Shown: positions 16,146 through 25,090 of the stretch, piece after piece
Numbering within the stretch: the stretch's first letter is position 1
How the letters are laid out: each line of letters opens with the position of its first letter
Source of the DNA: Butyrivibrio sp. AE2015
GTDB lineage: Bacteria; Bacillota; Clostridia; Lachnospirales; Lachnospiraceae
NCBI RefSeq assembly: GCF_000420825.1
Contig: NZ_ATVR01000037.1
Span: 1 to 32,137, forward strand
DNA: 32,137 nucleotides
Direction: 5' to 3'
Position numbers and translations under genes: made by a program
The notes under the pieces: model-generated
What the model saw: only the letters and a program-made list of their open reading frames with translations
What the model was told of the DNA's origin: nothing
Database searches by the model: none

Positions 16146-17358
16146 ATATACAGTCACACAGGTTAATTCTTACATCAGGAATATGTTTACTCAGGATTTC
16201 CTTTTAAGGACTATCACCATAAAAGGAGAAGTGAGCAATTTAAGGTACCACTCATCCGGTCATATTTACTTTACTATGAAGGATGCCGGTGGTGCTATTT
16301 CTTGTGTGATGTTCCGCGGTGACAAGGAAAGAGGCGGCCTTTCTTTTCTGATGAAAGAAGGACAGCAGATAAAGGCAAGCGGAACAGTTGATGTATATGA
16401 AAGAGATGGGAAATATCAGCTTTATGCCAGAAAGATTGAACTTGACGGCGCCGGGGCTCTTTATGAAAAATATGAAGAACTCAAGAAAAGGCTTGCTGAG
16501 TCGGGCATGTTTGACGAAGTATACAAACAGCCTGTTCCCAAATATATAAAAACTCTTGGAATAGTTACAGCTCCTACTGGTGCGGCAGTGAGGGATATAA
16601 TAAATGTGGCTACCCGTAGAAATCCGCATATTCAAATAATTCTTTATCCCGCCATAGTACAAGGTGCAGAAGCTTCTGAGAGTATAGTCAGAGGAATACA
16701 GGCTCTGACAGAGAAAAATGTTGATGTCATGATTGTTGGACGTGGTGGAGGTTCTATAGAAGATCTTTGGGCTTTCAACGAAGAAAATGTAGCACAGGCT
16801 ATTTTTGATTGCCCAATTCCTATCATTTCTGCAGTTGGTCATGAAACGGATACAACAATAGCTGATTATGTTTCTGATAGAAGAGCGCCGACTCCTTCTG
16901 CGGCAGCGGAGCTTGCAGTGTACGAGTACGAGAGGTTCCTTCAGGATATAGAGGATTATGCTTTTACTCTTACCAAGAGCATGGAAAGCAGGATAAGAGC
17001 AAGGAAGCTTATAGAGGACAGGTTAAAAGAGAACCTACGACTTTTAAGTCCTATGAATAAGGTCAGGGACAGGCTTCTTAGAATTGATAAACTTGGTGAT
17101 GCCTTAAACTCAAGGATGGACAGAAAGCTGTCAGAGTACAGGCACAGACTAAATATCGATATAGAAAAGCTAAAGGGTCTATCGCCACTTGACAGACTAA
17201 TGGGCGGATATTCTTATGTCTCAAATGGGGCAGGAGATAATGTCAAAAGTATTGGATCAGTTAGTGAAGGCGATGAACTTAACATATACGTTACAGATGG
17301 AATCATAAAAAGTACTGTTGTTGGAACAAAGGAAATTTCGTATGGCAAAGAAAAGTGA
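16135..17358 (+). CDS. xseA: Exodeoxyribonuclease VII large subunit
   Basis: This 407-residue catalytic subunit of ExoVII degrades single-stranded DNA from both ends and takes part in repair. The N-terminal OB domain (about 1-100: VSNLRYHSSGHIYFTMKD, VMFRGD) is followed by the nuclease domain (GIVTAPTGAAVRDI, IVGRGGGSIEDLWAFN, SAVGHETDTTIADYVSDRRAPTPSAAAE split across the family's signature) and a coiled-coil C-terminus. Start is TTG at 16135, since no in-frame ATG or GTG precedes the OB domain and EYTVTQVNSYI is the usual beginning. GGAG lies 11 bases upstream inside nusB. The end overlaps xseB by 17 bases. Confidence 0.95.
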   Translation: MRSEYTVTQVNSYIRNMFTQDFLLRTITIKGEVSNLRYHSSGHIYFTMKDAGGAISCVMFRGDKERGGLSFLMKEGQQIKASGTVDVYERDGKYQLYARKIELDGAGALYEKYEELKKRLAESGMFDEVYKQPVPKYIKTLGIVTAPTGAAVRDIINVATRRNPHIQIILYPAIVQGAEASESIVRGIQALTEKNVDVMIVGRGGGSIEDLWAFNEENVAQAIFDCPIPIISAVGHETDTTIADYVSDRRAPTPSAAAELAVYEYERFLQDIEDYAFTLTKSMESRIRARKLIEDRLKENLRLLSPMNKVRDRLLRIDKLGDALNSRMDRKLSEYRHRLNIDIEKLKGLSPLDRLMGGYSYVSNGAGDNVKSIGSVSEGDELNIYVTDGIIKSTVVGTKEISYGKEK

Positions 17359-17575
17359 GAGTGCAGAGGAAAAGAAGCTTTCAGTAGAAGAGGCTTTTTC
17401 CGAGATAGAAAAGAAAATACAGGCTCTTGATAAAGAAGATATTTCTTTAGAGGATTCTTTTAAAGAATATCAGGAGGGAATGGAACTTCTAAAGTATTGC
17501 CATGAAGCTATAGAGAAAGTGGAGCAGAAAGTTCAGAAAATAGCAGCAGATGGCAATCTGGAGGATTTTGAGTAA
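17342..17575 (+). CDS. xseB: Exodeoxyribonuclease VII small subunit
   Basis: This 77-residue acidic, coiled-coil protein binds the large subunit's C-terminal coil. The family pattern SVEEAFSEIEKKIQALD, then SLEDSFKEYQEGMELLKYC and EKVEQKVQKI is clear. The ATG at 17342 with AAAGGAAATT upstream is preferred over the longer frame from 17318, which has no ribosome binding site. Overlap with xseA and a one-base gap to ispA show tight coupling. Confidence 0.92.
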   Translation: MAKKSESAEEKKLSVEEAFSEIEKKIQALDKEDISLEDSFKEYQEGMELLKYCHEAIEKVEQKVQKIAADGNLEDFE

Positions 17576-17576
17576 G

Positions 17577-18521
17577 ATGAGCAAGGCAGGTTTTGAAGAG
17601 CGCCTCAGTGAAAAGGCAGCTTTTGTTTCAGATATTATTAAGACTTTTCTTCCTAAAGAGGAAGGCTATGCAGCGAAGGTTTTAGAGGCGATGAATTACA
17701 GTCTTTTGGCCGGAGGAAAGAGGATCAGGCCTATAATGATGCTTGAGTCCTATAGAATGTTTGCAGGAGATTCAGCAGATGATAGCGTCATCAAGCCTTT
17801 TTTGGCAGCTATAGAGATGATCCATACATATTCTCTTGTACATGATGATCTCCCTGCTATGGACAACGACGAATACAGAAGAGGCCGCAAGACGACACAT
17901 GCTGTTTATGGTGCAGGAATGGCGACTCTTGCAGGGGATGGTCTTTTAAACTATGCTTTTGAAACAGCTATTTTGGGTGCCATGTCAGGAAAAGAGCTCT
18001 CTGACTATGACGCAGATACCAAAAACAGATATCTTGCTGCTTTGAACATCCTTGCTACTAAGGCAGGTGTCTACGGAATGGTGGGCGGCCAGTGTGCTGA
18101 TATTATGGCTGAGAATTCAACAGGCCTCTCAGATAGTGAAAAGAAAGATGTTCTTTTCTATATTGATGAGAACAAGACCGGAGCGCTTATAGAAGCAAGC
18201 CTTATGGTGGGAGCCGTATTAGGCGGAGCTGACAGAGCACAGGTTGAAAAGATGGAGAAGATCGGAAGCAATGTAGGAATTGCCTTCCAGATCCAGGATG
18301 ATATCCTTGATATCGAGGGAACTCTTGAAGAACTCGGAAAACCTATAGGCTCTGATGAGAAGAACGGAAAGAGTACCTATGTAGCCCTTTATGGGATGGA
18401 GAATGCCAAGGCAAAGGTAAAAGAACTTACAAAAGAGGCTACAAAGAGCCTTGAGGAAATGAATTTTGATAATTCATTTTTAGATGAATTATTTCAGTAT
18501 ATGATCTACAGAAAGAAGTAA
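17577..18521 (+). CDS. ispA: Polyprenyl (geranyl/farnesyl) diphosphate synthase
   Basis: This 314-residue cytoplasmic enzyme condenses isopentenyl diphosphate with allylic diphosphates to make farnesyl diphosphate for undecaprenyl and quinone synthesis. The first Asp-rich motif is DDLPAMDNDEYRRGRKTTH (Asp90 onward) and the second is FQIQDDILDIEG (Asp241 onward). GGKRIRP at the N-terminus binds diphosphate. The ATG at 17577 follows the xseB stop by one base; the longer frame into xseB is unlikely. It is directly upstream of dxs, so the pair supplies both the precursor pathway entry and the first prenyl chain. Product length is inferred from family, not shown. Confidence 0.93.
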   Translation: MSKAGFEERLSEKAAFVSDIIKTFLPKEEGYAAKVLEAMNYSLLAGGKRIRPIMMLESYRMFAGDSADDSVIKPFLAAIEMIHTYSLVHDDLPAMDNDEYRRGRKTTHAVYGAGMATLAGDGLLNYAFETAILGAMSGKELSDYDADTKNRYLAALNILATKAGVYGMVGGQCADIMAENSTGLSDSEKKDVLFYIDENKTGALIEASLMVGAVLGGADRAQVEKMEKIGSNVGIAFQIQDDILDIEGTLEELGKPIGSDEKNGKSTYVALYGMENAKAKVKELTKEATKSLEEMNFDNSFLDELFQYMIYRKK

Positions 18522-18530
18522 TTTCTATAG

Positions 18531-18558
18531 TTTGCAGAATAATCTGCTGTAGTATAAC
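18531..18558 (+). promoter_or_regulatory. Possible internal promoter before dxs
   Basis: TTTGCA (18531-18536), 16 bases, then TATAAC (18553-18558). A small stem GCAGA-ATAA-TCTGC lies within the spacer. This could give extra transcription of dxs and the downstream genes. Weak evidence. Confidence 0.3.
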
Positions 18559-18579
18559 GAAATTAGGTAGGTGGAAGTT

Positions 18580-20430
18580 ATGCTTCTAGATGATATAAAT
18601 AAAACAGGCGACATAAAGAATATTCCACAGTCTAAGTATCCTGAGCTGGCCCAGGAGATAAGAGATTTTTTGATTGAAAAGATCTCTGTTTCAGGTGGTC
18701 ATCTGGCTTCTAATCTTGGAACTGTTGAACTTACTATGGCACTTCATGTTGCGCTTGATCTTCCGGAAGATAAGATAATATGGGATGTTGGGCATCAGTC
18801 ATACACGCACAAGATCCTCACAGGAAGAAAAGATAAATTTGATACCTTAAGACAGTTTGGTGGAATGAGCGGCTTCCCTAAACGCTGCGAATCAGACACA
18901 GACTGTTTTGATACAGGACACAGTTCAACTTCTATTTCTGCAGGTCTTGGAATGGTAAAGGCAAGAGATCTTAAGAAAGAGGATTATACTGTAGTGTCTG
19001 TTATTGGTGACGGATCACTGACAGGTGGACTTGCTTATGAAGCGCTCAATAATGCGGCAAAGCTTGAGACTAATTTTATTATCATTCTCAATGATAATGA
19101 GATGTCCATTTCCGAGAGTGTTGGAGGTATGAAGAAATACCTCAATTCAGTGCGTACAGCGGAAGGTTATCTGAACCTGAAAGAGGATGTTTACGCCCAG
19201 CTGCGAACCAATACAAAAGTGGTTGATAATATCAGAAGGGCCAAGAACAGCTTTAAGCAGCTCTTTGTACCGGGAATGGTATTTGAAAACCTTGGAATAA
19301 CCTATTTGGGACCTGTTGATGGCCATAACACAGCAGAGCTTGTGAAGGTTATAAAAGAGGCCAAAAAGGTCAAAAAAGCAGTTATGATCCACGTTATGAC
19401 CAAGAAAGGCAAGGGATATGAACCTGCGGAGAGACATCCTGCAAGATTCCATGGTACCGAACCATTCATTGTTGAAAATGGTCTTCCACGAAATCCAAGG
19501 ACTACATCCAATTATCAGGACATTTTCAGCACTGTTATGTGCAAGCTTGGTGACAGGGATGACAAGGTTGTAGCCATAACTGCGGCTATGGCTGATGGAA
19601 CAGGCCTTAAGAGATTCAGGAACATGTATCCTGACAGATTTATTGATGCAGGAATTGCAGAGGAGCACGCAGTAACTTTCGCAGCCGGAATGGCAGCCGG
19701 CGGCTACAAGCCTGTTTTTGCAGTTTATTCCTCATTCCTTCAGAGGGCATATGACCAGATATTGGAGGATGTATGTCTTCAGAAGCTACCAGTTGTTTTC
19801 GCAATTGACAGAGCGGGACTTGTAGGAAGCGATGGTGAGACCCATCAGGGAATATTTGATCTATCCTATCTTTCATCTATGCCTAATATGACTATCTGTG
19901 CTCCCAAGAATAAATGGGAACTGTCAGATATGCTCAAGTTTGCCGTAAACTATGGGGCACCGATTGCGATCAGGTATCCAAGAGGCAATGCATATGACGG
20001 TCTTAAGGAGTTCAGAGCTCCTGTAGAGGCTGGCAAGTGTGAAGTTATCTATGAAGAAAAAGATATATGTCTTTTTGCACTTGGATGCATGGTTAAGATA
20101 GGTGAAGAAGTAAGACGGATCCTTAAAGATAATGGCTTTAAGTGTACTCTTGTTAATGCAAGGTTTGCAAAGCCAATAGATACTGAATATATTCATGTTG
20201 CATCTTCAGACCACAAGCTCTTTGTCACTATGGAAGAGAATGTGGCAAGTGGCGGCCTCGGAGAGAAGGTCAGAGCCTACATTGATGAGAACAGGTTGGA
20301 TTGCAACGTATTACAGATTGCTATACCTGATAAATTCGTAACTCACGGAAATGTTGATAAACTCAGAAAAGAACTGGGAATTGACGCACAGTCTATAGCA
20401 GACAGAATCATGAAAGAGATACAAAGGTAA
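18580..20430 (+). CDS. dxs: 1-deoxy-D-xylulose-5-phosphate synthase
   Basis: This 616-residue thiamine-diphosphate enzyme joins pyruvate and glyceraldehyde 3-phosphate, the first step of the MEP isoprenoid pathway, and also supplies thiamine and pyridoxal synthesis. Blocks in order: SGGHLASNLGTVELT, DVGHQSYTHKILTGR, FDTGHSSTSISAGLGM, the ThDP motif GDGSLTGGLAYEALNNA ending ILNDNEMSIS, then the pyrimidine domain IDAGIAEEHAVTFAAGMA and DRAGLVGSDGETHQGIFD, and the C-terminal transketolase domain. The ATG at 18580 sits seven bases after AGGTGG; the GTG at 18571 is inside that binding site and is rejected. Full length for the family. Confidence 0.96.
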   Translation: MLLDDINKTGDIKNIPQSKYPELAQEIRDFLIEKISVSGGHLASNLGTVELTMALHVALDLPEDKIIWDVGHQSYTHKILTGRKDKFDTLRQFGGMSGFPKRCESDTDCFDTGHSSTSISAGLGMVKARDLKKEDYTVVSVIGDGSLTGGLAYEALNNAAKLETNFIIILNDNEMSISESVGGMKKYLNSVRTAEGYLNLKEDVYAQLRTNTKVVDNIRRAKNSFKQLFVPGMVFENLGITYLGPVDGHNTAELVKVIKEAKKVKKAVMIHVMTKKGKGYEPAERHPARFHGTEPFIVENGLPRNPRTTSNYQDIFSTVMCKLGDRDDKVVAITAAMADGTGLKRFRNMYPDRFIDAGIAEEHAVTFAAGMAAGGYKPVFAVYSSFLQRAYDQILEDVCLQKLPVVFAIDRAGLVGSDGETHQGIFDLSYLSSMPNMTICAPKNKWELSDMLKFAVNYGAPIAIRYPRGNAYDGLKEFRAPVEAGKCEVIYEEKDICLFALGCMVKIGEEVRRILKDNGFKCTLVNARFAKPIDTEYIHVASSDHKLFVTMEENVASGGLGEKVRAYIDENRLDCNVLQIAIPDKFVTHGNVDKLRKELGIDAQSIADRIMKEIQR

Positions 20431-20435
20431 TATTT

Positions 20436-21350
20436 ATGGCAAAAGAAAAATCAAGACTTGATGTCCTTTTAGTTGACAGAGGATTTGCTCCTTCAAGAGA
20501 AAAGGCAAAGGCACTTATCATGGCGGGTGATGTTTTTGTCAATGGACAAAGAGAAGATAAACCCGGAACAACCTTCGATGAGGCCAAGATAACAAGCCTT
20601 GAGGTTAAGGGTGATACGCTTCCTTATGTCAGCAGAGGCGGGCTCAAGCTTGAAAAAGCAGTTAATAATTTTGGCTTTTCTTTGGAGTCAAAGGTATGTA
20701 TGGATATAGGGGCATCCACAGGCGGATTTACAGACTGTATGCTTCAGAATGGAGCCACAAAGGTTTATTCAGTGGATGTTGGGCATGGACAGCTTGACTG
20801 GAAGCTTAGAAGCGACGAGAGAGTTGTCTGCATGGAAAAAACAAACTTCAGGTATATGGTGAGGGATGATATACAGGATGATCTTGATTTTGCATCCTGC
20901 GATGTTTCTTTTATCTCACTTACCAAGATCCTTCTTCCTGCCAGAAGACTTTTAAAAGATAATGGAGAAATGGTATGCCTTATCAAACCACAGTTTGAAG
21001 CAGGCAAAGATAAGGTTGGCAAAAAAGGAGTAGTCAGAGACCCTAAAGTTCATGAGGAAGTAATTCACAGAATTATGGACTTTGTAGGAATAGCAGGTTT
21101 TGACGTTCTCCACCTTGATTTTTCTCCTATAAAGGGACCTGAGGGAAATATTGAGTACCTTATACATATAAGGAAAAATCCTGAGAAAAATGATGTGGCA
21201 GGGGAGCTGTCAGAGGCTGATGGCGAAAAAAAGTTATCTGAAGTTGTTCTTGAAAAAAGTGGAATATCCCATGAACCTGATATGGAGAGTCTCATAGCAG
21301 AAACTGTTCTCAGGGCTCATGGAAAACTTGATAAAAATGCTGGGGAATAA
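20436..21350 (+). CDS. tlyA: TlyA-family rRNA 2'-O-methyltransferase
   Basis: This 304-residue protein has an N-terminal S4 RNA-binding domain (about 1-60: RLDVLLVDRGFAPSREKAKA) and an FtsJ/RrmJ-like methyltransferase domain (about 80-245) with the SAM motif MDIGASTGGFTDCML and DVGHGQLDWKLR. TlyA of mycobacteria methylates C1409 of 16S and C1920 of 23S rRNA; B. subtilis YqxC is the relative found in this same operon position. Beyond about residue 245 there is a 60-residue charged extension (EKNDVAGELSEADGEKKLSE) not found in the short family members. It is five bases after dxs and two bases before nadK. The old name haemolysin is not implied. Confidence 0.92.
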   Translation: MAKEKSRLDVLLVDRGFAPSREKAKALIMAGDVFVNGQREDKPGTTFDEAKITSLEVKGDTLPYVSRGGLKLEKAVNNFGFSLESKVCMDIGASTGGFTDCMLQNGATKVYSVDVGHGQLDWKLRSDERVVCMEKTNFRYMVRDDIQDDLDFASCDVSFISLTKILLPARRLLKDNGEMVCLIKPQFEAGKDKVGKKGVVRDPKVHEEVIHRIMDFVGIAGFDVLHLDFSPIKGPEGNIEYLIHIRKNPEKNDVAGELSEADGEKKLSEVVLEKSGISHEPDMESLIAETVLRAHGKLDKNAGE

Positions 21351-21352
21351 AG

Positions 21353-22195
21353 ATGCACAATTTTTGCATTGTCACAAACAGGAGCAAGGATGTCAATCTT
21401 GACATCACTAATTACATTAAAGAATATCTTGAAAAGAACGGAAAAGAATGTATTATAGCAGAGAGCACAAAGATCCGTGATGATAAGCACACAGGTAAAG
21501 AGTTTCAAAGTTCTATACCTGAAGATTCAGACTGCTGTATAGTGCTTGGAGGAGACGGGACCATGCTTCAGGCTGCCAGAAGTGCAGCGCGCCTTGATAT
21601 CCCTCTTATTGGTGTTAATCTTGGAACACTGGGATATCTTGCTGAAGTTGAAAAGAGCGGTATTGACGATGCTCTTGAGAGGATCCTTGCAGGAAAGTAT
21701 GAGATAGAAGACAGGATGATGCTCTATGGAAGCATGAATGGTCAGGAGGGGTATTGTCTAAACGATATCGCGATCACCAGATATTCATCTATCAAGGCCG
21801 TAGATTATGAGATCTATGTCAATGATCTTTTATTGTGCAATTACCATGCAGATGGAATCATAATTTCTACTCCGACAGGCTCAACAGGTTACAATATGTC
21901 AGCAGGTGGCCCGATTGTGGAGCCTTCTGCCAATATGATATTGATAACTCCTATCTGCCCTCATACGCTTAATTCCAGAAGCCTTGTATTATCGGCAGAT
22001 ACCAAGATTGAAGTTGGAATTGGCGGCTTTAGGGACGGTATAAACCAGAAGGTTGTAGCTTCTTTTGATGGAAGCGGAATAATCGAGATGACTACCGGAG
22101 ACAGGATTGGTATAAAGAAATCCAGTAAAACTACTAAGATATTAAAGCTTAACAGAGTAAGCTTTTTGGAAGTACTGGGGGAAAAATTCAGATAA
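21353..22195 (+). CDS. nadK: NAD kinase
   Basis: This 280-residue cytoplasmic kinase phosphorylates NAD to NADP. The signature GGDGTMLQAAR (residues 66 onward), the NE/D-type substrate block CLNDIAITR, and the Gly-rich TPTGSTGYNMSAGGPIV are all present. Length is normal. The gene follows tlyA by two bases and precedes argR, the standard order in Clostridia and Bacilli. Confidence 0.96.
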   Translation: MHNFCIVTNRSKDVNLDITNYIKEYLEKNGKECIIAESTKIRDDKHTGKEFQSSIPEDSDCCIVLGGDGTMLQAARSAARLDIPLIGVNLGTLGYLAEVEKSGIDDALERILAGKYEIEDRMMLYGSMNGQEGYCLNDIAITRYSSIKAVDYEIYVNDLLLCNYHADGIIISTPTGSTGYNMSAGGPIVEPSANMILITPICPHTLNSRSLVLSADTKIEVGIGGFRDGINQKVVASFDGSGIIEMTTGDRIGIKKSSKTTKILKLNRVSFLEVLGEKFR

Positions 22196-22222
22196 ATAAG
22201 TATTAGAGAGAGGGGAATCGTA

Positions 22223-22678
22223 ATGAAAAGAAACAGACATGATAAGATAATTGAGATCATAGCATCAAATGTTGTTGAGACACAGGAACAGCTTGCAGCT
22301 CTTTTGAAAGAGGCAGGATATGACGTTACACAGGCTACTGTATCAAGAGACATAAGACAGATGAAGCTTGCCAAGCAGGCAACAGAAGATGGTAAGTATA
22401 AATATGTTTATACCACTGCAGACAGCGATGCCATGCAGGATAAATATGTAAGTGTGTTAAGAGCGGGATATTTGAGCATGGATGTTGCTCAGAATCTCCT
22501 TGTAATAAAGACTGTGTCAGGAATGGCTATGGCGCTTGCAGCAGCTATTGATGCATTGGATTTTCCACAGATAGTTGGATGTATTGCAGGTGATGACACT
22601 ATAATGATTGCTATAAAGACCAGCGAAGAAGCAGTTGAGGTTATGGAAGAACTGCGTTCGCTGATGGGAAGAAAATAA
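22223..22678 (+). CDS. argR: Arginine repressor
   Basis: This 151-residue regulator senses arginine and represses biosynthesis (and in some Firmicutes activates catabolism). An N-terminal winged helix (about 1-70, with EQLAALLKEAGYDVTQATVS and RDIRQMKL) is followed by a C-terminal hexamerisation domain with the arginine-binding block GCIAGDDTIMIA. GAGAGAGGGG stands about ten bases before the ATG. The gene lies in the conserved argR-recN pair. No arginine gene is in the window, so its targets are elsewhere; no ARG box was identified here. Confidence 0.95.
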   Translation: MKRNRHDKIIEIIASNVVETQEQLAALLKEAGYDVTQATVSRDIRQMKLAKQATEDGKYKYVYTTADSDAMQDKYVSVLRAGYLSMDVAQNLLVIKTVSGMAMALAAAIDALDFPQIVGCIAGDDTIMIAIKTSEEAVEVMEELRSLMGRK

Positions 22679-22704
22679 GTAAAAAAGTTTTTAGCATGGC
22701 GGGG

Positions 22705-22720
22705 TCCTCTTTTGTGAGGA
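22705..22720 (+). promoter_or_regulatory. Small hairpin covering the recN ribosome binding site
   Basis: TCCTC (22705-22709) pairs with GAGGA (22716-22720) around TTTTGT. The second arm is most of the GAGGAG ribosome binding site for the recN ATG at 22728, so the fold could lower recN translation or couple it to readthrough of argR. Five pairs only, hence weak. Confidence 0.35.
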
Positions 22721-22727
22721 GAAAAAT

Positions 22728-24419
22728 ATGTTATATAGTTTACACGTAAAGAATCTTGCTCTTATTAAAGAGCAGGAAATTGAGTTTTCAAAGGGACTCA
22801 ACATTTTAACCGGAGAGACAGGCGCAGGTAAATCAGTAATTCTTGGCTCTGTCAATCTGGCACTTGGCGCTAAGGCTGATGGAAGTCTTATCAGAACCGG
22901 GGAAGAATATGCGCTTGTAGAGCTTGTTTTCGGAGTTGAAAATGAACTTCAAAAGAAGCTTCTTTTGGATATGGACATACCTGTTGAGGAAGACGGAAAT
23001 GTTGTTATCCAGAGGAAAATCATGCAGGGACGCAGCATCTCCAAGGTTTGCGGCGAGACAGTGACCACAAGGCAATTAAAAGATATTGCCAGTGTTCTTA
23101 TCAATATTCATGGACAGAATGATCATCAGGAACTTCTTCACAAGAAGAAACACATGGAGATTCTTGATGATTATTGTTTGGACAAATTGAAGCCTCTTTT
23201 TGAAAAGCTATCGACTGAGTATTCAAGGTTAAAAGAACTTGAGAAGGCCCTTGAAAGTACCAATATGGACGAGGCAGCAAGACTGCGTGAGCAGGAGCTT
23301 CTTGAATTTGAGACAGGTGAGATATCCGATGCAGAAATAGTTGTTGGCGAGGATGAGAAGCTTGAGACCAAGTACCATAAGATGGTGAACAGCCGCAGGA
23401 TTTCTGAGGCGGTCGGAGTGGTATCTTCTATGACAGGGTCAGGCGATGGCGATGAAAATGCATCAGACATGATTGGAAGAGCAGTCAGGGAATTGTCGTC
23501 AGTTGTTTCCTATGACAAGGACTTAGAGGACCTTTTATCACAGCTTTCTGATGTGGAGAATCTTTTGACTGATTTTAATCATGCCCTTTCAGGTTATCTT
23601 GATGATCTTGAATTTGACGATGAGGATTTCAGGACAACAGAGGATAGGCTCAACACCTTAAATCATTTGAAGGATAAATATGGCGGCTCTTTGGAAAAAG
23701 TTCTTGAGTACTACAGTGAAAAGATAGCCCGCCTTGAGACATTATGTGATCTTGATGCCAACAGAAACAAGATGATAGCTGAGATAGCGACTCAGAAGGA
23801 GAAAGTTCTTTCTCTTTGTAAAAAGATATCAGATATCAGGAAAAAGCAGGCTTTAGTTTTACAGGAAAGCTTAAAGGATGCGCTAATAGACCTTAACTTC
23901 ATCGATGTCAAACTTGAGATAAGGATTACCAGTGATGAAGATAAGATATCGGCACGAGGCTATGATGATGCTCAGTTTATGATATCAACTAATCCTGGTG
24001 AGAGCCTGCGCGCTATGGACCAGATAGCAAGTGGCGGTGAGCTTTCAAGAATCATGCTTGCCCTTAAGACAGTGGTTGCTGACAAGGATGATATCAATAC
24101 ACTTATTTTTGATGAAATAGATGCGGGAATAAGCGGAAAGACAGCCTGGAAGGTATCCAAAAAACTTGGAGAGCTTTCAAAAGAGCATCAGATCATCTGC
24201 ATTACACATCTTCCTCAGATCGCAGCTATGGCTGATACCCATTTCATGATTGAAAAAGGTCTTGAAGATGGAAGAACTGTAACAAATATTTACAAATTAA
24301 AAGAAGATGATGGAACAAAGGAACTTGCGAGACTCCTTGGCGGAGACGAAGTTACTGAGGCAAGTTTACAAAATGCGAGAGAGATGCGCCAGCTAGCGGA
24401 AGAAACTAAACGAGGATAA
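22728..24419 (+). CDS. recN: DNA repair protein RecN
   Basis: This 563-residue SMC-like ATPase acts early in double-strand break repair. Walker A is GETGAGKSVILGSVNLALG near residue 30, the long central coiled coil spans about 160-370, the signature is ASGGELSRIMLALK, and Walker B is LIFDEIDAGISG. ICITHLPQIAAMAD is the conserved switch-histidine block. Length matches the family. Four bases separate it from the DUF1836 gene. Confidence 0.96.
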   Translation: MLYSLHVKNLALIKEQEIEFSKGLNILTGETGAGKSVILGSVNLALGAKADGSLIRTGEEYALVELVFGVENELQKKLLLDMDIPVEEDGNVVIQRKIMQGRSISKVCGETVTTRQLKDIASVLINIHGQNDHQELLHKKKHMEILDDYCLDKLKPLFEKLSTEYSRLKELEKALESTNMDEAARLREQELLEFETGEISDAEIVVGEDEKLETKYHKMVNSRRISEAVGVVSSMTGSGDGDENASDMIGRAVRELSSVVSYDKDLEDLLSQLSDVENLLTDFNHALSGYLDDLEFDDEDFRTTEDRLNTLNHLKDKYGGSLEKVLEYYSEKIARLETLCDLDANRNKMIAEIATQKEKVLSLCKKISDIRKKQALVLQESLKDALIDLNFIDVKLEIRITSDEDKISARGYDDAQFMISTNPGESLRAMDQIASGGELSRIMLALKTVVADKDDINTLIFDEIDAGISGKTAWKVSKKLGELSKEHQIICITHLPQIAAMADTHFMIEKGLEDGRTVTNIYKLKEDDGTKELARLLGGDEVTEASLQNAREMRQLAEETKRG

Positions 24420-24423
24420 TGAA

Positions 24424-25077
24424 ATGACAATCGACAATGATGATCTTTTAAATAGTGTTATGGCTTCACTGGGGAGAATTGATACAATTTCCCTGTCAGA
24501 TATGCCAAACATTGACCTGTATATGGATCAGCTTACAACTTTCATGGATGAGAGACTTAAAAAGACAACAAGGTATCCGGATACAGACAAGATACTGACA
24601 AAGACCATGATCAATAACTATGCCAAGAATAATCTTTTGCCTCCTCCTGTAAGGAAGAAGTATTCAAAAGATCATCTGATACTGCTCATTTTTATTTATT
24701 ACTACAAGAGCATATTGTCTATAAACGACATACAGACACTTATTGAACCTTTAAAAGAAAGATTTCATATAAGTGACGATGAGTTTAATTTAAGTAAGAT
24801 CTATGAAACTACCTATGAGCTTCAGAACGAAGAGCTTGAACCGGTAATGGAGGATCTTAAAAAGAAATATGCCAGATCACTGGAAACATACGAAGATGCG
24901 GATATTTCTGAAGAAGAGAGAAAACGCATGCAGATGTTTTCTTTTATAACTCTTTTATCCTATGATGTTTATGTAAAAAAACTTCTGATAGAGAAGATAC
25001 TTGATAACGTTGTCCTTGACGAGAAAGAAAATGGCAGCAAAAAGGATAAAGCGAAGGACAAGAAGAACAAAAAATAA
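24424..25077 (+). CDS. DUF1836 family protein, probable MerR-like DNA-binding protein
   Basis: This 217-residue soluble protein resembles the DUF1836 family of Clostridia and Bacilli. About residues 45-85 (TKTMINNYAKNNLLPPPVRK, then KYSKDHL) look like a MerR-type winged-helix fragment where a helix and wing recognise DNA, and the following LILLIFIYYYKSILSINDIQ is the family's second block. The last 17 residues are almost all Lys/Asp/Asn (KKDKAKDKKNKK). The gene sits four bases after recN and 13 before pcrA, so it is probably co-transcribed with repair genes. No target is known. Family call is from memory of the pattern. Confidence 0.7.
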   Translation: MTIDNDDLLNSVMASLGRIDTISLSDMPNIDLYMDQLTTFMDERLKKTTRYPDTDKILTKTMINNYAKNNLLPPPVRKKYSKDHLILLIFIYYYKSILSINDIQTLIEPLKERFHISDDEFNLSKIYETTYELQNEELEPVMEDLKKKYARSLETYEDADISEEERKRMQMFSFITLLSYDVYVKKLLIEKILDNVVLDEKENGSKKDKAKDKKNKK

Positions 25078-25090
25078 GGAATAAGATTTA

